From Nectonema munidae (taxonomy: Eukaryota > Nematomorpha > Nectonematoida > Nectonematidae): DNA of 64,000 nucleotides. The stretch covers positions 1,054,001 through 1,118,000 of the forward strand of contig JAUIRK010001047.1 in assembly GCA_030549495.1 (NCBI GenBank), in the 5' to 3' direction. The notes beneath the pieces are model-generated. The model made no database searches. It was given only the letters and a program-made list of their open reading frames with translations, and was not told the DNA's origin. The position numbers and the translations under genes are program-made. Of the stretch, positions 46,318 to 57,164 are shown piece by piece (positions within the stretch are counted from its first letter, which is position 1; each line of letters starts with the position of its first letter).

Positions 46318-47918
46318 GTAAGTTGATTTTTTCTATTCGACATTTCAAATTTAATTCACAAATTCCCTTTTTCAATGAAAGTAAGGTGAATAGTTTTTAT
46401 TTTTAATTCAATATCCACAAGTACCTATAAAAATTTTTTAACAATTTTTTTCAAGCATATCAGTGCTTTATTTCACAACATATTTTGTTTTGATAAAAAC
46501 CCCCAATGCCGTAATTTCTCACAGGTCAATGACTTCAGAATCTTAGTAAATATATAAAAAAAAATTTGACTAGTATGATTGATTATAATAAAAATAAAAA
46601 TTACCACTATATTTAGCATATTTGAAATATATATCAGATTAAAATATACATAACGCGACAACACCAAACAGACACAAAGCGCCCCAAATGGTAGATTCTT
46701 GGGTTCGATTTGAAAATTTTTCCCTAAGGGTCGCAAACTCAAATCACTGACGGGCCGGATTTCAAATATTTACAGCTCTTTAGGGCCGAATAAAAACCCA
46801 AAGATTCAAAAGACGCATAAGTCATAACCAGAATCAACAATAGCTGAACAAATTATTATTTAGAATGCATTAAAAGCTTTGGATGAAGTTTTTATTTCTA
46901 ATTTTTCTTTTCTGATTTTCAAAAAACCTTGCATTAAATTTCATTTAAACTAGGAGCTAAATTCATAGTAGAAGAAACTGTTTAAATATCATTAATATGA
47001 TGAGATGTTAGTCTTGTTTTGAGACCTGACTTATTGATGTTCATCACGGAAGAAATTTTCCAATTTGATTACAAAAAACTTGTTTTTCATCTCACTTTCA
47101 CATTTTAAGTGGAAAAATTTGATTCTAATTTTGATGCATCAACTGTAAAAAGAAATGTAAAACTTAAGTTCTTCTTGTCGGTCCCGATCTAGCCCGTGAG
47201 TTGTTTTTTTGATACTCCTGCTTTCATCATTTAAAAAACATTATATATAAATGCCCGTAATCAGAAAAAGTTGTCGGAGAGGGTCTAAAAACAAGGACAC
47301 ATTAGCAACAGAGTTCCGAAATCTCTATATCTTAATTAAATTAATATTTCTTTCATCCGTTATCTGTGGGATGGTGTTAAGATTAGTGTAAATTTACAAA
47401 ATTAGTCTTATTTTTTGTAAAAGTTTTCTAATTTTTTAGAAATATAATTTGAAAACTTTAGGGCCCTCTTGCCCCTTCCTAGCTACTGGCCTGATTGTAT
47501 ACACAGACATTTATACAACATGCCTTGCAAATCTTATTGATTCTGTTGTGTGAATATTTTTTTGGGATTACCAGTTTTTCTGATCAAAGTGTCTATATAA
47601 TTGCATCCATTGCATTTAAATGTGTAAAAAAATTTAGTTTTGACATTTTGGTTCTTGTGTTGAAGTTGTAAAACTGTTTTATCTTAAGTAACAATTCAAA
47701 AATTAACTCTACCTTAGAAGTTATACGAAGATTTTTAATATTTTAATACAAAATTGATTGTTTAATTTGAATCTTTTATCAAAGTGTGTTGTTCGTAAAC
47801 ATTGAAGAAGAATACTAGGATTTAATATAAATTAGCTAGTATTTGCTGGTCCTCTAGCATTAAATGTATAATATTGATTATGCATATTGTATGTTGGATT
47901 TTTTTTTATTTATTGAAG
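46318..47918 (+). other. intron of the SETD2-like gene
   Basis: GTAAGT to TTTATTTATTGAAG. It holds a hAT-like MITE (46724-47220). The rest is AT-rich with no gene seen. Confidence 0.75.
46724..47220. mobile_element. hAT-like MITE with GGGCCGGAT-type ends
   Basis: The left end CTAAGGGTCGCAAACTCA with CTGACGGGCCGGATTTC and the reverse complement of the right end, CAGGAGTATC plus ACAACTCACGGGCTAGATC, are imperfect inverted repeats. They resemble the widespread CAGGGGT(A/G)TCAAACTCA...GGGCCG ends of hAT elements. The bounds are approximate and there is no coding sequence. Confidence 0.5.
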
Positions 47919-48006
47919 GGGATCATTCATCCTTGAATACATTGGGGAAGTTATTGATTCCAAAGAATTCAAACGAAGACAGAAAAGATATTCTAAAGCA
48001 AACAGG
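47919..48006 (+). CDS. SETD2: SETD2-like gene, SET domain exon 2
   Basis: It completes the codon GT|G and ends in phase 0 before GTATGC. It encodes GSFILEYIGEVIDSKEFKRR and QKRYSKANR, aligning with NTFVLEYCGEVLDHKEFKAR in human SETD2. The usual Cys of EYCGEV is Ile here, as tolerated in other SET proteins. Confidence 0.93.
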
Positions 48007-48646
48007 GTATGCTATTATGAAATGTATATTGTATACAAATATATATATAACTTTAAAAATCCTGACAAACATGATTTTAAAAAACGCTCAAAATTTTACA
48101 TATTATCTAAATATAGAAAATGTTCTCATGTTAATTAAATTATTTAATTTAGATAATTATGTACCCAGTTCATAAGCTTCGTGTAACTGAACCTTGAAAA
48201 CAATTTATAATTCAATTTATATTTAATATGGATGCAGTTTGATTCTGGCTCACTATGTTTCGGATATATCGGAAAAATGAGTAAACTTTTGTTGTAATAA
48301 TTAACTTATGAGCTTTCTTATATTTCCTGTCTTTAAACAAACTAAATGAGTGCATAACATGTGAGAATTCACGTTCTTATTATATAAATAGGGTGTAACA
48401 ATATTTGCACAAATATTCTTTATGTGTCTAATACTTTTGCGTCTCACTTTACATACGCAAAATTGAAAATGCAATTCGATGAAGAGGTTCAACAAAACAG
48501 TCATTCCGAAAAAAGCCTGTTCGACGATATGTCTGTAGAGGAACTATTCGTTCTCAAATTTCATAAGGCTGATAACAATGATTATTATTATTATTTAGCT
48601 TGTGAGTATATTTAAAATATTTTTTCATCTTTTTTTTTCTTTATAG
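48007..48646 (+). other. intron of the SETD2-like gene
   Basis: GTATGC to TTTTTTCTTTATAG. A plus frame at about 48424-48600 (FTYAKLKMQFDEEVQQNSHS, then EKSLFDDMSVEELFVLKFHK) has coding-like composition but no homology that I can name. It could be part of an unrecognised transposon or an alternative exon. Confidence 0.6.
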
Positions 48647-48760
48647 ATTCACTACTACTTCATGTCTTTAAAACAAAATGAAATAATTGACGCCACGCAC
48701 AAAGGTTCTTGCGGGCGCTTTATCAACCATTCATGTGATCCAAACGCTGCCACTCAAAAA
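48647..48760 (+). CDS. SETD2: SETD2-like gene, SET domain exon 3 (catalytic pocket)
   Basis: 114 bp, phase 0 on both sides (ATAG before it, GTAAGC after it). It gives [20 protein letters not shown] then [18 protein letters not shown], nearly the same as human NIHYYFMALKNDEIIDATQKG...RFMNHSCEPNCETQK. N-H-S-C-D-P-N forms the SET pseudoknot and AdoMet contact, and its Cys ligates the post-SET zinc. Confidence 0.96.
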
Positions 48761-48818
48761 GTAAGCCCACCATTTTACGTCTTCATATGTTAAATTTTTG
48801 GCGATTTTCCTTTTTTAG

Positions 48819-48916
48819 TGGACGGTTAATGGAAAGTTGCGCGTTGGCATTTTTTCAAAGCGCTTCATCCCAAAATACGGAGAAGTCACCATTGACTACA
48901 AAGCCCAAAGATATGG
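48819..48916 (+). CDS. SETD2: SETD2-like gene, SET domain exon 4 (catalytic Tyr)
   Basis: After TTTTCCTTTTTTAG it reads WTVNGKLRVGIFSKRFIPKY then GEVTIDYKAQRYG, matching WTVNGQLRVGFFTTK...ELTFDYQFQRYG. The Tyr of IDYKAQ is the conserved catalytic one. The exon ends TATGG| in phase 2. The donor GTCATT is weak, but it is the only GT that keeps frame with the post-SET exon, which begins by completing the Gly codon. Confidence 0.93.
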
Positions 48917-50852
48917 GTCATTTTTTATTTATTTAAAAAAAAATTGTGCTTGTACACCACTGTTCGATTTTATAACTTTTCTCTCCAAAATGAACTCCTT
49001 AGGTTAATTTTGTCTTTTTTGCTTCAAGTTCCCATTTTTACTTTATAACTTAACGTTAAATGAGAGTGTGAAGTTTAAAAGTAGTTAAATAGGACGAAGA
49101 AAGTTTGCTATTGGTTTGAAGGGGCTGTTTAAATCTCTTTGTTATAAACAGAATTTGTTATAACCGAATTCTTTGTAATTTAAATCCCTGGAAATGAGGT
49201 TATCGTGGCGTAACTCCCGATATCCCAAAGTTGCAGTGTCCTGCAGTACGATGTTCTCTATTTTGTTAAATGAATATATTTTTAATCATGAGTATTAGGT
49301 GATACTCTCCATGCTCTAATTTAAGGAAGCAACACTTGGGAAAAAGTTATTTTGAATATGTTATATTTTAAAATAAAGAACAGAAAAGAGTATGTACAAA
49401 AGTAGGAAAAATTACACGAAAAAGTGTCGAAACTTCTCACTTCCTCGCTTAAGGACAATAATAACTCATGACATAAATAAACCAAAGCATTTTATTATTT
49501 CCGAAAATGTTTTACAACGAAATGAATGAATACACGCGTGAGTCACAATTCTATTGATTTGACATTAAAACTTCGTATTGAAAGCATCTGAAATATCTAA
49601 CAACACGATGGACTGCAAATGTCACATAGCATAGAAAATTGTAATTGAGAATCAAAAGACACATGAATTACTTTCAGTTAAGCGAAGTTTCGAGTTATCC
49701 GACTATGAGGAAACCCATTAATGACCTGCGATGCCCATGTGAATCGTTTCAAAATACACCGTTTGTGATCTTGTGATCAGAGCATCCTATGTGATACATC
49801 TACATTTTCTCTCATAAAAGCTTTTACTATGAAAGATTTTAATTAAAATTTGTGTTTTCTTATGAATATAAGAATCTGCACTATGTGGAAACTTGCAAAT
49901 TAAAAAAAATTTCATGTTCTTTTCAACTTAAAAGCTACCCTATAATTTATAAATAAAGTCATTTGCATTTGCCAACTATAAATTTTTAGTATAATTATTT
50001 CCTTCACATATTTTTGCATTATGACAGATAATAATACATTCATTTAAGTATCCTATACTTCTTTGTATCTGCTTGATTAATCCTACAAGTTGACGGTATC
50101 ACATATGAATCCCAAGTCGTGACTAGGAAGTAATGTACAATATTGTCTGCATTCCTTGGATCACAAACTTTCTTTACTTCCAATCATTTATATGGCATGC
50201 TCGCTGTATAGTATAGACCAATGGTTCTTCCTGGGGGTCTTTTGAAGTTTCGTATCTTTAAAATTATTGATAAGATTGCTCACGAATGTATAAATGATGA
50301 GTAAAGTGTTTTTTGGGTGTTTTTTCCACGTGTGTAGATGCAAGTGCCATTGATCATGTTGAGTTTTGGATATGCTTTTTATATTTATTTGCAAGATTTC
50401 CACATATTTGCTCATGTTAATATTCATAACTTGTGGATATCATATGCACATGTATATACCTATCGATTTGGATATATAGATGCAGATAACAATTTCATAC
50501 ATATAGCAAAAAAATATGAAGAATACATATGCAAATATAAACATCGGTTCCGATCAAAATAAAACAGAGCAAGTTCACATTGTGATGTTGCTGAATCCGT
50601 TGTATGAATGTGAACGTTGGAAATATTCTTACAATGAAGTGTGAAAATAACGACATTTGAAGAGCATATTCTTTATAGGCATACTATGCCCGTGTAGTGA
50701 AATCACTTCATCTTTCCCAATCCTTCTTTTGCTGCATCGTACGTGTTCTATTTTCAATGATATTTTAAACATGCCAGCACTTTTTCTTTCCACTGTTTCC
50801 CCAATATTTCATTATGCTTCCTTATCTTATTTTATCCCATTTCTTTTTAAAG
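48917..50852 (+). other. intron of the SETD2-like gene
   Basis: Between the SET and post-SET exons; AT-rich. Overlapping frames at 50188-50562 lack any domain. Confidence 0.7.
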
Positions 50853-51078
50853 ACAAAAAGCGCAACCTTGTTACTGCAATGCACCAAATTGTACAGGTTT
50901 CATCGATAAACCCCCAACCAACTCCAACGCCGACAAATATAGCGGACAAGTTGCAATTGCTGAAGAAGAAGACGGAGGAGGAGGAGGACGGGTAGCGGAG
51001 GATAACGACAGCCTTACTTTATTGACACCAACACCGAATCTCAATGAGGCCTCTGATTTAAACGATGAATACGATCAG
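50853..51078 (+). CDS. SETD2: SETD2-like gene, post-SET exon and acidic linker
   Basis: The acceptor TTTCTTTTTAAAG is followed by A, which completes the Gly codon. The exon then gives QKAQPCYCNAPNCTGFIDK, matching AQKCFCGSANCRGYLGG of human SETD2. C-x-C-x4-C supplies the three cysteines that, with the Cys of NHSC, hold the post-SET zinc. The usual Arg after the last Cys is Thr. A Gly/Glu/Asp-rich linker follows (AIAEEEDGGGGGRVAEDND), and the exon leaves in phase 0 before GTTAAT. Confidence 0.92.
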
Positions 51079-51907
51079 GTTAATTCCATTTGCATACACA
51101 CAATGTTCTATTTGTCATCATTATTTTTTGGTTGATACGCTTAAATTCATCCTTCCTTTTAAAACACGTACGTCACACACCTACGCTTCTCTCTCTACAC
51201 AGATAATAAAATGTTCGGTGTCTATTGAGACGAGTGTTCCTTCTTTTTTTACAAATTGAATGTTTAATTTGCTTTATTATTAAATTTTAACTTGTTTTAC
51301 GTTATATATGATATGATCATTAATATATTGAAGGTATAATGGTTTTCTTTTTCTATATTACAATTAATTGACTTGCGTCAGACAAAATGTACATAACAGT
51401 CTTTTTTATTTGGAAACAAGTTAACGTTCATCCAATTATTCACCGTGTGGTATTAGTAACTGTTTTATCTCATTTTTTGAGAACCATAAATAAAATATAG
51501 AGACTAGGGAAGCAAAACCCGCACTACAAATCATACTAAAGAAATATAGAATTCTTTGACCCAAGTTTATAATATACTTTAATAAATCTTATAGTACTGT
51601 CAATAAGCTTCTTAGGAGACATATTGATTTCTTATATATTTACTAAAAGGAAATTGAAATATATTTTAATGCCATGATCGATTAAAGGATTAAGCTTTAT
51701 AATCAAAAAAGAAATAATAAAATATTAAAATAATTTTTTTCAACCCAACTTTAGAACAATTAAATAAGGTTGATTGTCAGTGATGTAAAGATCGAAACTT
51801 AAATATTGTATAATAAGATTTTTGATTATTTCAATATTACGAATTCAGACTTTAAGGACAATAATTTGGAAGACTAATCGTCTACCTTTCTTTATTTTTC
51901 TTTAAAG
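51079..51907 (+). other. intron of the SETD2-like gene
   Basis: GTTAAT to TTTTTCTTTAAAG; AT-rich, no insertion recognised. Confidence 0.75.
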
Positions 51908-52180
51908 CAACAAAAAGAAACTCTCCTCCACTCCAAACGTGAAGATGAGGTTAAAAATGGCAAAGTGAAGAACATAAATCGTCTACAGGAAAAAACAAGG
52001 TCTTTAAAGTACTTCATTGAAGATGAAAGCTTAGAGGAAGAAATCACTACGCACCTTGCTTCACTTATTCAAAATCAAACAGCGTCAATATTCTTGCGCG
52101 AAGACATGCTTCATCTGTGTCGATTGATGGTCCGTACGGAATCACATGGCACATGTGTCAACATTTTGAATGTTTTAACG
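51908..52180 (+). CDS. SETD2: SETD2-like gene, helical middle region exon 1
   Basis: 91 codons, phase 0 on both sides (GTATCT donor). It starts with a charged helix (QQKETLLHSKREDEVKNGKV) and then has amphipathic helices: SLEEEITTHLASLIQNQTAS and REDMLHLCRLMVRTESHG. The region after post-SET in Set2 proteins forms an autoinhibitory helical domain. The L-x-x-L-x-x-L-M pattern also resembles a TFIIS N-terminal fold. Assignment to the gene rests on phase, order and this resemblance. Confidence 0.82.
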
Positions 52181-52787
52181 GTATCTCTTTTGTTAATCTT
52201 CGCATTCAAATCATCCACATGAACAACGCGATCAAAATATTTTCCTTTTATTAGTATCCAAATCATTTTGTAAGAAAGTAAAAAAATATTTAGTAGGTGG
52301 GATAGATTTTACAAATTTCTTCACCAATTTCGGCAAAAAATCGCCTTTTTAAATGCTGAAACACCCAGACTAGTGTATAAGTAAAGCGAGCTGTCTTATT
52401 CATATCTGTTCAAACTATTTTTAGCAAACAGGGAATCATTCATATGACACAGCTAAAATTAGCACACTCTCAGAATGATATACAAACACTCAACGTTATC
52501 GTATTCATGCAAAATGTGGACTGGACATGCAAAAGCATCTTGTGTTTTAAATTAGTATTTTGTACAAGGGTAGTTTTTCTGGAATGTAAAATGCTAACTT
52601 CTGAAATATGCTGCTGTTTCCTGGTCCTCTCCTTTGCATACTTCTATGGTTTGCAGGAAGCGAAGTATCAAGATTTCCTACTATTTCTGGCGATTTTGTT
52701 AAGTTTTTGAATTTCTTCACTAAGATATTTTAAGACACTGAGAAACGTAGAAGCTAAAAATCTGGATTTCGTAAATTCCTTTTTTAG
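52181..52787 (+). other. intron of the SETD2-like gene
   Basis: GTATCT to AAATTCCTTTTTTAG. A frame at 52444-52710 has no domain. Confidence 0.75.
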
Positions 52788-52898
52788 AATCAATGCTCTG
52801 AAATATCACTAACACATTTCATTAATTTTGGCGGCCTAACCTTACTCTGGTGCTGGATGGCTTCTATCAAAGCGGATGACGTTGTTTTCAAGAGAGAA
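52788..52898 (+). CDS. SETD2: SETD2-like gene, helical middle region exon 2
   Basis: 37 codons, phase 0 on both sides (GTAAGT donor). It reads NQCSEISLTHFINFGGLTLL then WCWMASIKADDVVFKRE. It fits a helical-repeat or TFIIS-N-like bundle in which GGL-x-x-L-x-x-WM takes the place of TGIGK-x-V-x-x-L. Confidence 0.82.
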
Positions 52899-53436
52899 GT
52901 AAGTAAACCTTTTTTGAGTTTTTTAAAGCCATTTATATTCAATTCGCTCCTCAATCTAAGACAAAAATATCAATATTTTTTTGGTGCCTTTAAAAGCATC
53001 TCTGCAAATTTCTTATTGAAACCCTTCTACCCAGGCCCTTTCTTATGTTTTTGGTTAAGGGGTAGAGAGGAAAGTATTATCCCTGGAAGCTAAAAAAATC
53101 TTAAAAGTGAAGTCTTATGGATTTTTTGAATCAAATGCTATGCAATTTAAAAATGCTTAACATATCTCTTTAAAATTTAGAAACTGGCTAAGCTTTTGTG
53201 GAATAAAATACTAAATTGAATTTGTCACTTAATATATATATACAAGGAAAAAAACTATCCTTCTTTTTCTTAAATAAAATTTACATTTGTTCTATTTTGT
53301 TATTTTTTTAGCGCGTTGCAAAAATTTTGGCATTATTCTTTACGATTACGATAATTTTCTCTAAATTTAGTTTATTTATAAGAATATAAGCTCCAATGAT
53401 ATAGAGAGTATAGACAGAGTTTGAAGTGTTGTTATA

Positions 53437-54387
53437 CAGTGCCGTGCAAGAGCTTTCGCCCACCACTGGGAAATAAATCCTTTGGAAAAAGACTGTCATA
53501 ATGTTTTTGAAGTAACGTTTGTTTTAACTCATTCCCTAATGTCTTATGACATGTTTGCATCCGTAAGAACAAAAATCATTTTTGTTTCATCGCCGAAAAT
53601 CCCTTCTAGCCTATCATCATACATACACTCAATATAACTTCTTTTCTCCACAATAATATTTATTCGAGATTTTTAGCTCCGGTACAACTTTTTTTTTTTG
53701 TATATATATTTATGGAAATACTTCTTAATTAATTATTATTTTTCAAAAGTACTTGTCTTGTAGACAGATCGTATCTTATCAGGATGTTCTTAATATTTTT
53801 GTACATTGCTTTATAGGGGGCGTGAGTAAGGTTGATTAGGTACTGGGGTTCGATAACTCAAGGGCTTGGGTTCGATCCCGCATCAAGCCTACTTTCTCAT
53901 AGTTCGATACAAGCGACGCAATTGTGCCTTCTCGATTAAAACACCTCACTGTACCTTTACCTTTATATCAATTTTTGAAAATAAAGAGTTTTTAGCCTAT
54001 TTGCAGCTTCTAGATATAATCCAAACACTATAGCTCGAATCTCAATTTAATTAGACTATAGCTCTTAATTTTAATGATATTTTGGGGATAAATAATGATC
54101 AAATCAAAAAACTCAAGCAAACAAAGCATTTTATAATAAAAACAGGATTTTTTAAAATTTATTATAAAAATGAAAAAATATTTAAATGAATAAAGTTCTC
54201 TGAGCCGAGAACGTTTTCACTTCATTTTTAATAAGTAAACTATATAAATGAATTTTTTATAAATTAAAAATTTTTACTAATATAAAAAAATTACTTATAT
54301 GTTTATATTTTTAGCATTATTCCAAAAAAATATCTTAAAAAATAATATAGTTTTTAGTTGTGGCTTAAGAACTTTTTCACGGCAGTG
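53437..54387. mobile_element. Tc1/mariner-like MITE, 951 bp
   Basis: The left end is CAGTGCCGTGCAAGAGCTTT. The reverse complement of the right end is CACTGCCGTGAAAAAGTTCT followed by TAAGCCACAAC. Both ends are flanked by TA (53435-53436 and 54388-54389), the target of this superfamily. About two thirds of the outer 30 positions agree. No transposase remains. A SINE lies inside. Confidence 0.7.
53820..53970 (+). mobile_element. tRNA-derived SINE (family 1), best copy
   Basis: GTAAGGTTGATTAGGTACTG (A-box region), CTTGGGTTCGATCCCGCATC (B box GGTTCGATCCC), then CATAGTTCGATACAAGCGAC, AATTGTGCCTTCTCGATTAA and a pyrimidine-rich end ACTGTACCTTTACCTTTAT. The same order is seen in three other places in the window. 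Confidence 0.75.
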
Positions 54388-54979
54388 TATACTAAAATTT
54401 TAGTTCTTTGAGAAAAATGAACCAATATTTTTGACCAATGAACCAAAAAATACTAAAATTTCTGAATGGTGTTTTAATTTAATTTTCATTAACTATAAAG
54501 AAAAAAATGTAAATAAAAAAAGAAAGAACAAAAATAAAAAAAGTTATGTTTTCTAATAGAAATTAAAAATATAATATAAATTTAGATATAAAAAATATAA
54601 ATGTTGTTTATTCAAGATTCTTGTTAGTATAGGAATACATTTCTAAAACATATAAAACTAATGTGTGTTTCACATGAAATTTATTATTAAGCTTAATTTG
54701 TGCCCAATGATTTCCTATTCTGTGTAATAATTGAAAAGCATAAAACTTTAACTCCATTGTTCCATGCCTAATTATATCTAATCTCTTTGTTTTTTGAGAA
54801 AATATCAGCCATGATGTCAAATTTTAAATGTTGAGATCCTTCTTCAGGCTAAATTCTCGCTTAAAATGAATTTTAAAAGCTTATGAAAGCGACTGAAACA
54901 TTTTCTGTAGAATATGGGGCGCCCATGTGTACCGCTTATGTAGCATTGCGTGTAAAATTAATTCAAATTTTTTCTTAAG

Positions 54980-55260
54980 ATTTTGAAAGCCCTTCAAAAA
55001 ATGCCAATTATGAGTAAAGAAATTCTGGAAAAGAGTAAAATTCTTCGCGTTCTTGAAAAATGGAAACTACTGGATCACGAAATTTTAGTTGGAATGTCTA
55101 CTGCCTCATCCCTCAGGAAGATCAATCTTGATCCCACCTCCATGGAAATAAGTGAATCTCAACAAGCCAAAAATACCCCAAAACATGAGAATCATTTGAA
55201 TTTAGAATGCTGTGTAAATTCAGAACATGTAGATTTCAAGCAAGTTATATCTGATGACGG
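54980..55260 (+). CDS. SETD2: SETD2-like gene, helical middle region exon 3
   Basis: Enters in phase 0 and leaves in phase 2 (GG| before GTATGC). It begins ILKALQKMPIMSKEILEKSK then ILRVLEKWKLLDHEILVG. This matches the wording of SETD2 relatives (L-x-x-LP-x-x...x-SKVL-x-x-VEKW) and the last helices of a TFIIS-N-like bundle. The rest is polar and probably unstructured. Confidence 0.85.
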
Positions 55261-56880
55261 GTATGCTTTTGTCCTTGTCTTTTGTTAATATTTATTCATT
55301 ACTCTAAATACACAAGTCTTATTAAGAGTTGTTTCGTTGTTGGTTGTGTAGATGATATAAGCGCTTTCAGCCATTAGGCTATATGCTCGCAATATGCTTG
55401 ATGATAGTTGATCATCGATTTGTGATTTTTAATTTAATAGTTGGAATTTCTGGCATTCCAATCCCTCACCTTCAACTGCTAGGCTGAGCAACCATTGCGG
55501 CTGATTGTACATAAAATAGTATTTAAAAATTAAATTAGGAATAAATTCGTTCAAATAAGAAATTAATATACCGTTGAAATAACACATATTTTTGTTTTGA
55601 AAATCGGAAAAACAAAAAGAAAAGGCTTGATTCTACAATGCCAAAGATAAATATGTTGGAGAGAAGTGTTGGCAATGACTAGTGAATGCTAAAATAAATA
55701 GTTTCTTAACAACTAAGCAAACAACATTACGCTGAGATTTTACGTGTGTTTCATCGCATCGACGAGTGCACATAATACAATTATTCTCCTCAATGCATAT
55801 GATATGTGATGTTTATTGTTTGTGGTTGCGTCTGTTCAGAGTTTGCTTCGAGCCTCTATCGCAACTTTCTAATCTGGTCTTAGTAAAAGTTTATTCGGTC
55901 CAGACAGATCTTAAACTGAAGATCTTGTCTTATTACAGTCCTAAGATAAATAAAGTCTGTTCTTATCCCGCTAATTACAAAAATGATTATATTATCAATG
56001 ATGTTATTGCATATATATATCGTGATAATCTCTTTCAACTCATAATCATGATTAATATATTATATGATGGTATCTAAGCGTAATAAATAGAGGAAGCCTT
56101 AATTTGATAGAAGATGATTTCAACTATATTTATATCAGTTTCATAGTATATATTTATGAAAATTTATCTGCATCTACCTTATAAAGTACTTGAAAAAGCC
56201 TTGATATATTTGAAAGTTCACTTTGTGTAAGTTCATTAATTATTATTTAAGTTTCTTTAAATCTAAAGTATAATTATACTAATGACCTCTTTATATGCCT
56301 TCAAAGATTGATAAAGAAATTTTTAGATTTTTTCAATGTATCTTAAAAACCAGTTGATACCCTCCCTCATCTATTTGATCTTTAAATTTGGTAGTTCAGT
56401 GCGGTCAATATTTTTCTTAATTATTTTTAAAGACCTAATAACCTAATTATTTTTAGGCTAATTTTTGATCGCCCGTCGTATTTTAATAAAATAATACATT
56501 TACCATCTTCCGATAAAGTCAACTTATTTGCCTTCACGCATTACTTTTGCAAATTTTATCACCTGTTTTACTGTTTGTATGAATTTTCATAAAACTTAGA
56601 ATATGAAATTTTTATATCTTTCTTCATTGCTTGACTATCTATTGTGCCTGAAAGGGTTAAGCATTTTCTCAGCGATCATACCTTAAAAGTAGCATGCATT
56701 GCAAAGCAGTTAGCTGGAATTAACCCATTTACGACCAATGTTCCTATTTTGGAATATAAGTAATTTCATCTTCGTCTGCTTTTCTCAATGACTTTGAATA
56801 TAAATCGTCTGCGTTTTTTAGATATCGTCTGCTTTGCTTGGTCTTAAATGGGTTAAATATTTTCCTCTTCAACTTTTTAG
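55261..56880 (+). other. intron of the SETD2-like gene with a piggyBac-like MITE at its 3' end
   Basis: GTATGC to TTCAACTTTTTAG. Frames at 55766-56077 lack a domain. The last 160 bp hold a TTAA-flanked element. Confidence 0.8.
56724..56852. mobile_element. piggyBac-like MITE, 129 bp
   Basis: The start CCCATTTACGACCAATG and the reverse complement of the end, CCCATTTAAGACCAAG, are inverted repeats. Both sides are flanked by TTAA (56720-56723 and 56853-56856), the target of piggyBac enzymes. There is no coding capacity. Confidence 0.8.
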
Positions 56881-57061
56881 TTCCTTTCTTCCTGCTGCGG
56901 GGGAAGTAGAAGAGGAAGCGAGAGACGATTTGTACCCGACTCTATCAGCACCTCCACTCATTGACCTTGAATTGGTTGAGAGGCGAAGAAGGAGCCTACA
57001 GATTGCCAAAGAAATTCCTCTTCTCATTTCCTGTCTTCTCGAAAAGTGGCAAGATTTAAAG
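56881..57061 (+). CDS. SETD2: SETD2-like gene, acidic/helical exon
   Basis: It completes the Gly codon (GG|T) and leaves in phase 0 before GTTTTT. It reads FLPAAGEVEEEARDDLYPTL, then ELVERRRRSLQIAKEIPLLI and SCLLEKWQDLK. The LLE-x-W-x-x-LK end continues in the next exon as EVFKIPK, which resembles WSNLQEVYRIPK of human SETD2. Confidence 0.88.
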
Positions 57062-57130
57062 GTTTTTTTTACCATTTTTCCCTAGTCTTTCTATATTATT
57101 CGTCTTTGTCTTAACTGTTTTCTTATTTAG

Positions 57131-57164
57131 GAAGTTTTCAAAATTCCCAAACTGAAGGAAAAAG
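57131..57164 (+). CDS. SETD2: SETD2-like gene, 34-bp micro-exon
   Basis: Between TTTTCTTATTTAG and the donor GTAATT. It reads EVFKIPKLKEK plus one base and continues KWQDLK from the exon before. It is supported by the V-[FY]-[RK]-IPK motif and by phase. Confidence 0.85.

Larger units (their letters stand above)
52899..54979 (+). other. intron of the SETD2-like gene with a MITE and a SINE
   Basis: GTAAGT to TTTTTTCTTAAG. It contains a Tc1/mariner-like MITE (53437-54387), itself carrying a SINE at 53820-53970. The rest is AT-rich. Confidence 0.8.

Noticed and set aside
50657-50700. Segment reading GILCPCSEIT as the post-SET exon
   Set aside because: It has only two Cys in a partly fitting pattern; the exon at 50853 gives the full C-x-C-x4-C motif in phase.
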